Origin: UBA4655 sp044337015
GTDB lineage: Bacteria > Planctomycetota > Planctomycetia > Pirellulales > UBA1268
NCBI GenBank assembly: GCA_044337015.1
Contig: JBIIOJ010000420.1
Span: forward strand, 1-10,263
Reading direction: 5' to 3'
DNA length: 10,263 nucleotides
This document shows positions 5,089-10,263 of the stretch, piece after piece. Each line of letters starts with the position of its first letter. Positions within the stretch are counted from its first letter, which is position 1. The translations under genes and the position numbers were made by a program. The notes under the pieces were generated by a model that had not been told where the DNA came from, ran no database searches, and saw only the letters and a program-made list of their open reading frames with translations.

Positions 5089-5835
5089 TCACCGGGGGGC
5101 AGAGAGGGCACGGGCCAGCGGACAGGCGGGGGCGATGGCCTCCCCCCGCCGGTATGCCCCGAGAAGTTCCTTGGACCGCTGGGCGAGCATCCGCCGGACC
5201 TCTCGCCGTTGCCCCTTCACTCGGGCGATCTTCATCGAGTCGTATCCTGTCGTCTGGTGCCGCATCCAGGCGATGACCGCGGCCTCTGCCCGTCGCTCGA
5301 TGGGAATTCGCTTCGTTCGGGCCACGGTGCCGCTGCCAACGGGCGTGGCATGGTCGGCAACGGCCTTGGCAAGTCGCCGAGCAACTTCGGTGTGTCGCCC
5401 GTGAAACGCCAGGAACGCCAGCACCGCCGCCTGGAAGTCTTCGACGTACTCTGCATGCTGGGCCTCACGGCGTTTCGAGTCGGCCTCACGGCGTCGCGAG
5501 TAGGCCTCCGTGGATCGCTCCTCGGCCAAGGCTTTCTGGACCTCTTCAATGGTCTTCCGTGGTGCCCAGACTCCCCGGGAGAAGATCTTCCGGCCGACTT
5601 TCTCCTGGACGAGCCAGTGGTCTCCGGCGGCCTTCACTCGGCGAGTCAGGGCGGCATCACCGGGCGGGAGCAGCACCCAGCCCGGCGGCACTTGGAGGGT
5701 CTGGCCCGAGGGCGCCCGGACGGTGTTGGACGTCGGGCCGGGAAGAAAGATTTGGGCGGCCATGCTCGAGTTGTTATCGGCACTCCGGCGACGACTCATC
5801 CGGCAACCCTTGCTGCCGGCCGAATGGAATGGCAT
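5089..5835 (-). CDS. DUF2293 domain-containing protein
   Basis: The protein has 248 residues and is basic. Residues about 45-90 read VPPGWVLLPPGDAALTRRV and VQEKVGRKIFSRGVWAP, followed by a charged helix rich in Arg, Glu and Lys (about 95-125). The DUF2293 core (about 125-235) contains AVLAFLAFHGRH, HATPVGSGTVARTKRIP, AEAAVIAWMRHQTTGYD and KGQRREVRRMLAQRS. The family is widespread in fungi and bacteria; its function is unknown, and its basic conserved face suggests nucleic acid binding (inference). The chosen ATG lies 7 nt after the stop of the upstream gene with GAGG in the gap, so the two form an operon. An internal ATG at 5799 is an alternative start that would drop 12 residues. Confidence 0.8.
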   Translation of the reverse strand: MPFHSAGSKGCRMSRRRSADNNSSMAAQIFLPGPTSNTVRAPSGQTLQVPPGWVLLPPGDAALTRRVKAAGDHWLVQEKVGRKIFSRGVWAPRKTIEEVQKALAEERSTEAYSRRREADSKRREAQHAEYVEDFQAAVLAFLAFHGRHTEVARRLAKAVADHATPVGSGTVARTKRIPIERRAEAAVIAWMRHQTTGYDSMKIARVKGQRREVRRMLAQRSKELLGAYRRGEAIAPACPLARALSAPR

Positions 5836-5841
5836 GTCGCC

Positions 5842-6486
5842 TCACGCCCGCAATCCCTTCACCATCCGGACCGTGGCCCGCTTTGGATCGAACGCCTCCG
5901 GGTCGAACCAGCCATAGGACTCGGCTACTTCCTCGTATTCCTCATGGCCCGGGTTCCCAAGGACTTCCAGAATGTGCTCAAAGATCGGCGTGCCCCCGCA
6001 GTCTTCGGGCGGACACGCACGCTCGCCTTCGAGGCACAGCGGGTATTTGGCATCCGGATCAGGCTTTGGGCACCCCTCGAAAACGATCTCGTGCTCCCAG
6101 TTGTCGCCAAAGTCATACGTGTACGAGAACTTCACCCGCTTTCCAGAGGCGGGCAGGAGACTACTGAGCATGATTGCAGAGGAGTCGAACACGTAGCCGC
6201 CGGCCATGCCACCGTCGCTGAAGTCCTGCACCCCGTAAAGTCGCTTGCCGATGACGAAGTGGTGCATGTGGCTGTTGCTCCAGCCCATCACGGCCTGAAT
6301 GTGCTCATGCAGCGTATGAAGCTTGCAGTCGGCGGTCTGGATACGACGCCAGATTGCGGGGTGCGTGTCGGCAAGCGTGATCTTGAACTGGTAGACCACG
6401 GATGGAGCAGGGGCCCATGTTCCGCCAGCACGAGGGCGGGATGAGCTACTCGTCGGCTTCTTTTTGGTGGCTTTCTTCTTGGCCAT
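5842..6486 (-). CDS. Plasmid pRiA4b ORF-3 family protein
   Basis: The protein has 214 residues. A Lys- and Ser-rich, probably disordered N terminus (about 1-25) precedes the pRiA4b ORF-3 domain: YQFKITLADTHPAIWRRIQ, TLHEHIQAVMGWSNSHMHHF, the aromatic FSYTYDFGDNWEHEIVFEG, a cysteine-containing stretch (PLCLEGERACPPEDCGG) and EHILEVLGNPGHEEYEEV, ending in the usual WFDPEAFDP. This family is common on plasmids, beside insertion sequences and as a passenger of IS1096-like elements; its biochemical role is not established. The conserved residues are complete, so the gene looks intact. It is followed 7 nt later by the DUF2293 gene on the same strand and preceded by a short basic ORF that shares the MAKK start. 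Confidence 0.9.
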   Translation of the reverse strand: MAKKKATKKKPTSSSSRPRAGGTWAPAPSVVYQFKITLADTHPAIWRRIQTADCKLHTLHEHIQAVMGWSNSHMHHFVIGKRLYGVQDFSDGGMAGGYVFDSSAIMLSSLLPASGKRVKFSYTYDFGDNWEHEIVFEGCPKPDPDAKYPLCLEGERACPPEDCGGTPIFEHILEVLGNPGHEEYEEVAESYGWFDPEAFDPKRATVRMVKGLRA

Positions 6487-6514
6487 CTCGGGCTCGTTTT
6501 TCGGGCCGATGGGC

Positions 6515-6631
6515 TCAGCTTCCCGGCTTTTTCTTCGGGCCGGGTTTCTTTTTCGCTGTCTTTGAGCGCCGTGATGCGGGCCCGACCGTGGCGACGTGTT
6601 GGAAGGCGAATTGACGACGTTTCTTGGCCAT
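6515..6631 (-). CDS. Small Lys/Arg-rich ORF (38 aa)
   Basis: Thirty-eight codons read from an ATG at 6631, beginning MAKKRRQFAFQHVATVGPAS and ending in a tail of AKKKPGPKKKPG type, with a stop 28 nt before the pRiA4b ORF-3 gene. The composition resembles histone-H1-like or ribosomal-tail peptides. The downstream gene also begins MAKKKATKKKP, so the two starts may be related by local duplication. No Shine-Dalgarno sequence precedes it. It could be a genuine small DNA- or RNA-binding peptide, a leader for the operon, or a remnant of a longer N-terminal extension. I do not recognise a family. Confidence 0.35.
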   Translation of the reverse strand: MAKKRRQFAFQHVATVGPASRRSKTAKKKPGPKKKPGS

Positions 6632-6687
6632 GATAACGGGGGGACGGCGTTTAGGACCGAACGAACGTGGCGTAGGATGACCCAGCT

Positions 6688-6704
6688 CCGGGGTGTTGCC
6701 CCGG
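6688..6704. repeat. Short GC hairpin between divergent transcription units
   Basis: CCGGGG (6688-6693) and CCCCGG (6699-6704) are perfect inverted copies with a 5-nt loop. It sits between the minus-strand operon beginning near 6631 and the toxin gene beginning at 6762. No T-run follows on either strand. A structural or insulating role is possible but unsupported. Confidence 0.3.
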
Positions 6705-6737
6705 CATTTCGGGCGGAAATTGTCGCATTGGACGAGT

Positions 6738-6757
6738 TATACCCAAACGGATATATT
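6738..6757 (+). promoter_or_regulatory. -10 box and imperfect palindrome before the RelE-like toxin
   Basis: TATACCC (6738-6744) and GGATATA (6749-6755) match at 6 of 7 symmetric positions. A TATATT -10 candidate (6752-6757) overlaps the right arm and ends 4 nt before the ATG at 6762, again leaving no room for a Shine-Dalgarno sequence. A TTG-containing -35 candidate (6728-6733) lies 18 bp upstream. The XRE antitoxin encoded second in the operon is the likely binder. The arms resemble those at 2415-2431. Confidence 0.4.
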
Positions 6758-6761
6758 TTCT

Positions 6762-7136
6762 ATGGCAGGGACGCCTCGAAAGCCGATTTGGATGGGAAGT
6801 TCCCTGAAGGATCTGCGGGAGTTCCCGGTCGAGGTTCGCAGGGAGATCGGAACGGCACTTTTCTGGGCCGAGCAAGGCCGTATGCACTCGGCGGCCAAGC
6901 CTATGAAAGGCAGCCTTCGCGACGTCACCGAGATAGTCTCGGACCACCACGGCGATACGTTTCGTGCCATGTATACGACGCGGATTGGCGATGACGTGTA
7001 TGTGCTGCATGCGTTTCAAAAGAAATCAAAAAAGGGCAGTGCCACGCCGCAGCACGAGCTGGAGGTGATCGAGAATCGCCTCAAGGCGGCACGGCAGTTG
7101 CACGCCCAACGCAGCAGGGGGAGGGACAAGCGATGA
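6762..7136 (+). CDS. Type II toxin of the RelE/ParE (phage Gp49-like, HigB) family
   Basis: The protein has 124 residues from the ATG at 6762. The usual order of the Gp49-like family is visible: a PIWMGSSLKDLREFPVEVRRE helix pair, then GRMHSAAKPMKG, the central strand FRAMYTTRIGDDVYVLHAF, the catalytic-face segment QKKSKKGSATPQHE and a C-terminal helix EVIENRLKAARQ. HigB-type members cleave mRNA on the ribosome. An upstream in-frame ATG at 6693 would add 23 residues unlike the family, so 6762 is preferred; it sits just downstream of a good -10 box. It overlaps its antitoxin by 4 bp (ATGA). The toxin-first order is typical of higBA-like operons. Confidence 0.85.
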   Translation: MAGTPRKPIWMGSSLKDLREFPVEVRREIGTALFWAEQGRMHSAAKPMKGSLRDVTEIVSDHHGDTFRAMYTTRIGDDVYVLHAFQKKSKKGSATPQHELEVIENRLKAARQLHAQRSRGRDKR

Positions 7137-7537
7137 CAAAAGCGACTCGAGGTGAAACCAGCTTCACTGTGGGAACGGGCAACGTATTCCGAGACCTGGG
7201 GCTCGATTTCCCGGAGGAAGAGCTGTCGAAGGCTCGTCTTGCCCTGCAGATTCATGACCGCGTCCAGGCGTTGGGGCTCAACGTGACGAAAGCTGCCATT
7301 AGGCTCGGAATTCCCCAGCCCAAAGCATCGCGGCTGCTGCGCGGGTATGCCGATGGTTTCTCCACTGAGAAACTACTCACTTTCTTAACGAGGCTGGGCC
7401 AGGACGTTCGCATCGTTGTGTCAGACGCTCGCAGCGGCTCAGCCCAGGGAAGGTTTGTGTTCACGATGCTTCGGCGGGCAGAAGGACGTAAACGCCCAGC
7501 ACGTCGACCGGCAGTTGCGGGCGGACGTCGGGCTTGA
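7133..7537 (+). CDS. XRE-family antitoxin (HigA-like), with an unusual C-terminal tail
   Basis: The protein has 134 residues. A helix-turn-helix of the XRE type covers about residues 33-90: ARLALQIHDRVQALGLNVTK, then AAIRLGIPQPKASRLLRG and the family's FSTEKLLTFLTRLGQDVRIVV. Antitoxins of this group usually end within about 15-20 residues of that last strand. Here a basic tail (about residues 108-134: TMLRRAEGRKRPARRPAVAGG...) continues, and its DNA is the antisense of a remnant gene end on the minus strand (7461-7583). The true end was therefore probably lost at a junction near 7455, and the tail is read-through. The DNA-binding domain is complete, so it may still neutralise the toxin and repress the operon. 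Confidence 0.85.
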   Translation: MTKATRGETSFTVGTGNVFRDLGLDFPEEELSKARLALQIHDRVQALGLNVTKAAIRLGIPQPKASRLLRGYADGFSTEKLLTFLTRLGQDVRIVVSDARSGSAQGRFVFTMLRRAEGRKRPARRPAVAGGRRA

Positions 7538-7583
7538 GGCCCTTGATGCGGCTCTCGTCCCGCAGCTGGCAATGGACGGGCAT
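7461..7583 (-). pseudogene. 3' remnant of an unidentified minus-strand gene
   Basis: Forty codons from an internal ATG at 7583 to a stop at 7461 read MPVHCQLRDESRIKGLKPDV and then RPQLPVDVLGVYVLLPAEAS. This has the composition and pattern of real protein sequence (alternating charged and hydrophobic segments, Pro-Val-Asp-Val strand), and the frame keeps some sense for about 13 codons upstream (NPWASPTIRVG) before becoming poor. It looks like the C-terminal end of a larger protein whose 5' part has gone. I do not recognise the family. It overlaps the tail of the XRE antitoxin on the opposite strand. Confidence 0.4.
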
Positions 7584-7641
7584 GCCAACTCGGATCGTCG
7601 GCGATGCCCACGGATTTGTGGCTCCCCCGCTCCGCGTCGAT

Positions 7642-8415
7642 TCAGTCGCGGCTCCTGAGCTTCGAGAGAAGCCGAAGGATTTCCATGTAGAGCCAGACGA
7701 GCGTGACCATCAGGGCGAAAGCCCCGTACCACTCCAGATACTTCGGAGCCCCTCGTTCAGCCGCCTGTTCGATGAAGTCGAAATCCAGCACCAGGTTCAG
7801 GGCGGCGATCACGACCACGACGAGGCTGAAGCCGATGCCGATGGGACCGGCCGCGTGGATGTAGGGGACGGGAAAGCCGAGGAGGCCCCCGATCATCGAT
7901 ATCAAATAGACGAGGCAGATCCCGCCGGTCGCAGCCACGATGCCGAGCTTGAAGTTCTCGGTCGCCTTGATGAGCCCGGACTGGTAGGCAAGCAAGAGTC
8001 CGAAGAGCGTTCCGAACGTGCCGCCGACCGCCTGGATCACGATCCCGGGATACTGGGCCTCGAGACTGGCCGAGACGCCGCCCAGAAACAGGCCCTCGGC
8101 AAGGGCGTAGACGGGGGCGAGCGCCGGGGCCCATGTGTGCTTGAAGCAGATGACGAACCCTGTGATCACTCCCACGACGAGACCGCCCAAGGCCCATGGC
8201 ATCGCGGCCGCGGGGTTCGCTTCGACGGCCGAGAACGTCTTCGACCATGTGAAGCAGGCGGCCCCCATCGCCAAGAGCAGCAGGAACAGCGTCTTCTGGG
8301 CCGTCCCGTTGATGGTCATGACGCCGGCTGGGGACTGCTCGCCGGCGAGGTCCCGGCGGTAGACGCCGAAGTTTTCGAACGTCTTGTCGTTCAGGGCGGG
8401 GTTGCCGGTTCGCAT
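7642..8415 (-). CDS. Bax inhibitor-1/YccA (YbhL-like) family membrane protein
   Basis: The protein has 257 residues from the ATG at 8415. After a cytoplasmic N terminus (MRTGNPALNDKTFENFGVY) there are about seven transmembrane segments, among them TLFLLLLAMGAACFTW, LGGLVVGVITGFVICF, GTLFGLLLAYQSG, CLVYLISMIGGLLGF and IGFSLVVVVIAALNLVLDF. The family's EGLFLGGVSASLE segment and the acidic LDFDFIEQ before the last helix are present, followed by YLEWYGAFALMVTLVWLYME. BI-1 proteins are inner-membrane proteins thought to form pH-sensitive calcium leak channels. A GGAG lies about 10 nt before the chosen ATG; the frame extends upstream to 8544, but those residues lack family character. Its neighbours are mobile-type genes, so it probably marks the chromosomal flank. 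Confidence 0.92.
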   Translation of the reverse strand: MRTGNPALNDKTFENFGVYRRDLAGEQSPAGVMTINGTAQKTLFLLLLAMGAACFTWSKTFSAVEANPAAAMPWALGGLVVGVITGFVICFKHTWAPALAPVYALAEGLFLGGVSASLEAQYPGIVIQAVGGTFGTLFGLLLAYQSGLIKATENFKLGIVAATGGICLVYLISMIGGLLGFPVPYIHAAGPIGIGFSLVVVVIAALNLVLDFDFIEQAAERGAPKYLEWYGAFALMVTLVWLYMEILRLLSKLRSRD

Positions 8416-8458
8416 GGCTCTGGGCTCCGTGGCTGGAAAAACGACCGTGTTCCCGCGC

Positions 8459-8464
8459 AGGATA
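8459..8464 (-). promoter_or_regulatory. Possible -10 box of the BI-1 gene
   Basis: The minus strand reads TATCCT here, 43 nt before the ATG at 8415, which would give a leader of about 37 nt containing the GGAG ribosome site. The -35 region is weak. The site lies just beyond the point (8510) where the toxin sequence upstream ceases to be recognisable, consistent with native BI-1 upstream DNA starting about here. Confidence 0.3.
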
Positions 8465-8509
8465 GCACAACCGGGGTGGGGCGAGTGGCTTATGGCTGGC
8501 GGCCCTGGC

Positions 8510-9388
8510 ATCATCTGGGAACAAGACGTTCGCGGGGGCATCACCTTCGGCCACTGCTTCCACGAACGACCGCTCCGATGGCGACAACTCGAGCAGTGGT
8601 GCCACGGTTGCTCGAACCGAGGCGACTAATTTCTCGAGCGAGGGTGCCTTGCCGGTGGTGAGCATCGGCCCAAGTTGGTCGTCGAGATGCGACTGCGTGA
8701 GGCGGCTGCCGATTGTGTTGACGCCATAGGTTGACAGGGGGTGATTGAGTACGGAGGCGATTCCCACGAACCACGACCGAAATGTGTCAGAGCGCAACCG
8801 CCCGCGAGCCTCTGCGTTGAGGTTCGCCACGTCCCAGAGGTCACGCGGGGCGGCCCGCGCGAGCAGGGCGACCAGCTTTCCGACGAGCAGTTCGGTGAGG
8901 CCAACCGTCCTCACGTTCGGTCGGTCCAAATCACCAGGTTGCCAGACTGAACGCAGGACGACGGGCTCGATCGGCGTCCTGAACAGAAAGTTGAGGTCTA
9001 TTTCCACTCGATCCGGGGTGCCTTGGGCGGAACGGTATCCGAGAAAGATCTTGCCGCCCGCATGCTCGGGGCGGGAACGGCTGACCGCGTAGCCACGACG
9101 CGAGGCCAGGCCCAGGAGGGCCTCCTCTACGGCCGGCCGATCGGCGAGCATTTTCTCACGTGACGCACCACGGATGTAGTTGAAGTCGAGGTCGACCGAC
9201 AGGCGAGAAGGTGAGCCGAAGCACAGCTGGAGGGCCGTGCCGCCCTTGAGCGCCAGGCACTCTCCGAGAAGGCCGTGCTTCGTGATGTCGCCCGCCAATT
9301 CGCCGAGTCGGATGACTTTTTCCAGCGCATTCGCTTCGTAGCCCGATGTAGCGGCACAACGCGTCAGATATTCACGGCTAACGCTCAT
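8510..9388 (-). pseudogene. AbiEii nucleotidyltransferase toxin gene that has lost its 3' end and stop
   Basis: The start is the ATG at 9388, inside the antitoxin gene (11-bp overlap). Recognisable AbiEii sequence runs for 293 residues. LALKGGTALQLC and the metal-binding DxD of LSVDLDFNY (about residues 45-71) are followed by the third acid in RVEIDLNFLF (about 130), then KLVALLARAAPRDLWDVANL (about 171-190) with the conserved Lys and Arg-Asp. Family members normally finish about 20 residues after an LF-x-DD-like segment with an HP-x-L-x-WK-x-x-N-type end. Here the sequence changes character right after LFPDD. No stop follows: the frame stays open to 7757, running out of frame through most of the BI-1 gene, giving a formal 543-codon ORF. 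The catalytic core is complete, so activity is possible but stability doubtful. Confidence 0.75.
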
Positions 9389-10211
9389 CGGGCTCGCCCT
9401 CCATGACAGTCGTGGGCAGATACAGGTTCCACCGCCGTGCGAGTGTTCCGCCCCGTTCCCTCCGGGCAAGGTAATGCGGCGAGGCAGGCCGACGCCGCTC
9501 GCAACGAGCCAGCAGTTTCTCCGGAGGGCGGAACGTCGTGCGATAGCGTTCGAGGAACCAACCGGTTGCGGCCCACAGGGTGGCAAGGTCGTACCGTTCG
9601 AGGACTTTTTCCAGGAGTTTCATGTCGAGGGCGGGAAACCCGCTGGCCGATTGCTCGAGTTCCTCGAGACCGCCGGCGGCGGCAGGTGAGCGAAGCCCAT
9701 CCACGAGAGTCCGCTCCGGGCCCGTCGTCACGAGCATGGACCCCAGTCTCTCGACCCGTTGAGTGCCCAGCCGCTGGAATCGCCCCGCGCGAAACGGAGC
9801 CGGGAAATCCGTGAAGACCACCTCGATTCCGGACACGGCAAGACTCGGCCGTCGTCGGGACGTGAAAAGCGTGCAGCGGCGCCAGACGGAGTGTGATGCG
9901 CCGAGCAATTCCAGGGCGCTGTGGTACGAAAAAACGCCGTCGGGGCGAAGCGCCGCCGCCGCCAGAAACGGATCGACGTGGAGTCGGTTGGGCGCCATGC
10001 CAGTGGGCACGACGGCGTACACGCCGTGGGTGACCGATGTCAGACGGTTGGTGCGGACGTAGTGGTGGAGCAGCGCCCGTGTGGCCCGTGCCCCGCCTGC
10101 CGGATGGAGGGCTTTGCGTGCTTCTTGGACGGTGAACACGGGGTGGGCGGCAAAGAAACCGGCGGGCTTCATGGGCGGTGTCGTGCTTGGATGTTCTGCG
10201 CGGAAGAGCAT
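9378..10211 (-). CDS. AbiEi-family type IV antitoxin and autorepressor
   Basis: The protein has 277 residues. The N-terminal winged helix (about 14-65) carries the family's FFAAHPVFTVQEARKAL, then LLHHYVRTNRLTSVTHGVYAV. The C-terminal domain follows with FLAAAALRPDGVFSYHSALELLG, VERLGSMLVTTGPERTLVDGL, EELEQSASGFPALDMKLLEKV and a basic end (RRERGGTLARRWNLYLPT). AbiEi proteins repress their operon and antagonise AbiEii without forming a stable complex with it. The 11-bp overlap with the toxin start couples their translation. I chose the ATG at 10211 because a good -10 box lies exactly 6 nt upstream; the ATG at 10172, closer to the usual family start, has no ribosome site. Confidence 0.85.
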   Translation of the reverse strand: MLFRAEHPSTTPPMKPAGFFAAHPVFTVQEARKALHPAGGARATRALLHHYVRTNRLTSVTHGVYAVVPTGMAPNRLHVDPFLAAAALRPDGVFSYHSALELLGASHSVWRRCTLFTSRRRPSLAVSGIEVVFTDFPAPFRAGRFQRLGTQRVERLGSMLVTTGPERTLVDGLRSPAAAGGLEELEQSASGFPALDMKLLEKVLERYDLATLWAATGWFLERYRTTFRPPEKLLARCERRRPASPHYLARRERGGTLARRWNLYLPTTVMEGEPDER

Positions 10212-10217
10212 AAAAAG

Positions 10218-10246
10218 ATTATGTCATTCCACACGAAATATCAAAA
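10218..10246 (-). promoter_or_regulatory. Promoter of the AbiEi/AbiEii operon, probably leaderless
   Basis: On the minus strand CATAAT (10223-10218) ends 6 nt before the ATG at 10211, placing the transcription start at the start codon. A -35 candidate TTTTGA (10246-10241) lies at 17-bp spacing; TTGATA (10244-10239) is closer to consensus but at only 15 bp. No Shine-Dalgarno sequence is present in the CTTTTT between the -10 and the ATG. The region is AT-rich compared with the genes. Confidence 0.5.
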
Positions 10247-10263
10247 TCCGCTCAGGTCGAGGA

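Noticed and set aside
4555..6444. A 629-codon open frame on the plus strand
   Set aside because: It is antisense to the pRiA4b ORF-3 and DUF2293 genes and overlaps yggL; its translation has no domain and its composition is that of complement-strand GC-rich sequence.
195..6678. Direct repeat TGGCGTAGGAT at 195-205 and 6668-6678
   Set aside because: An 11-bp match is expected by chance several times in a 10-kb window.
7534..8661. A 375-codon open frame on the plus strand
   Set aside because: It is antisense to the BI-1 membrane protein gene. The charged, Asp/Gly-rich translation is what complementing hydrophobic codons produces.
1..10263. CRISPR array, tRNA or rRNA genes
   Set aside because: No regularly spaced repeats, and no cloverleaf with CCA-type acceptor or rRNA-like stretch noticed by eye.

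Overview
This window is a GC-rich accessory region from a bacterium, most likely a planctomycete. That is an inference, resting on the SD-poor starts, the company of DUF2293, pRiA4b-ORF3, DUF4258/DUF2283 and AbiE genes, and a degenerate tail (3971-4369) of a type I associate with planctomycete genomes; no marker gene settles it. The only gene that looks like ordinary chromosomal housekeeping is a Bax-inhibitor-1/YccA membrane protein (7642-8415, minus).

Layout. Positions 1 to about 125 are the left end of an IS3-type element pointing out of the window. Positions 358-1567 hold a winged-helix regulator overlapping a small AbiEii-like nucleotidyltransferase, a type IV-like toxin-antitoxin pair behind a 24-bp palindrome. 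Positions 1665-2359 are a gene whose two ends survive in different frames. Positions 2422-3186 hold an AbiEi antitoxin with no toxin after it. Positions 3334-3863 hold a DUF4258/DUF2283 pair with an ATGA overlap. Positions 3864-4520 hold no intact gene but contain a possible PIN-domain remnant, a degenerate minus-strand tail, a 13-bp-stem hairpin and an attC-like motif. Positions 4521-4913 are a YggL-family 50S-binding protein.

Positions 6631-5089 (minus) hold a 38-codon basic ORF, a pRiA4b ORF-3-family protein and a DUF2293 protein in tandem. Diverging from these, 6762-7537 is a RelE/ParE-Gp49-type toxin followed by an XRE antitoxin. Its last codons overlap, on the other strand, the 3' remnant of an unidentified gene (7461-7583). 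After the BI-1 gene, 10211-8510 (minus) is an AbiEi/AbiEii pair whose toxin has lost its last codons and stop, so its frame runs on into the BI-1 gene out of frame.

The region is therefore a toxin-antitoxin island built from short insertions with frayed edges: two AbiE-type pairs, one orphan AbiEi, one HigBA-like pair, one DUF4258/DUF2283 pair and a probable PIN relic. Within pairs, genes overlap by 4-11 bp, which suggests translational coupling. A common thread is control at the first gene: three antitoxin genes (starts at 358, 2422 and 10211) have a plausible -10 box exactly 6 nt before the start codon and no Shine-Dalgarno sequence, as expected of leaderless mRNAs, and two of them have a strong palindrome on the promoter or start codon.
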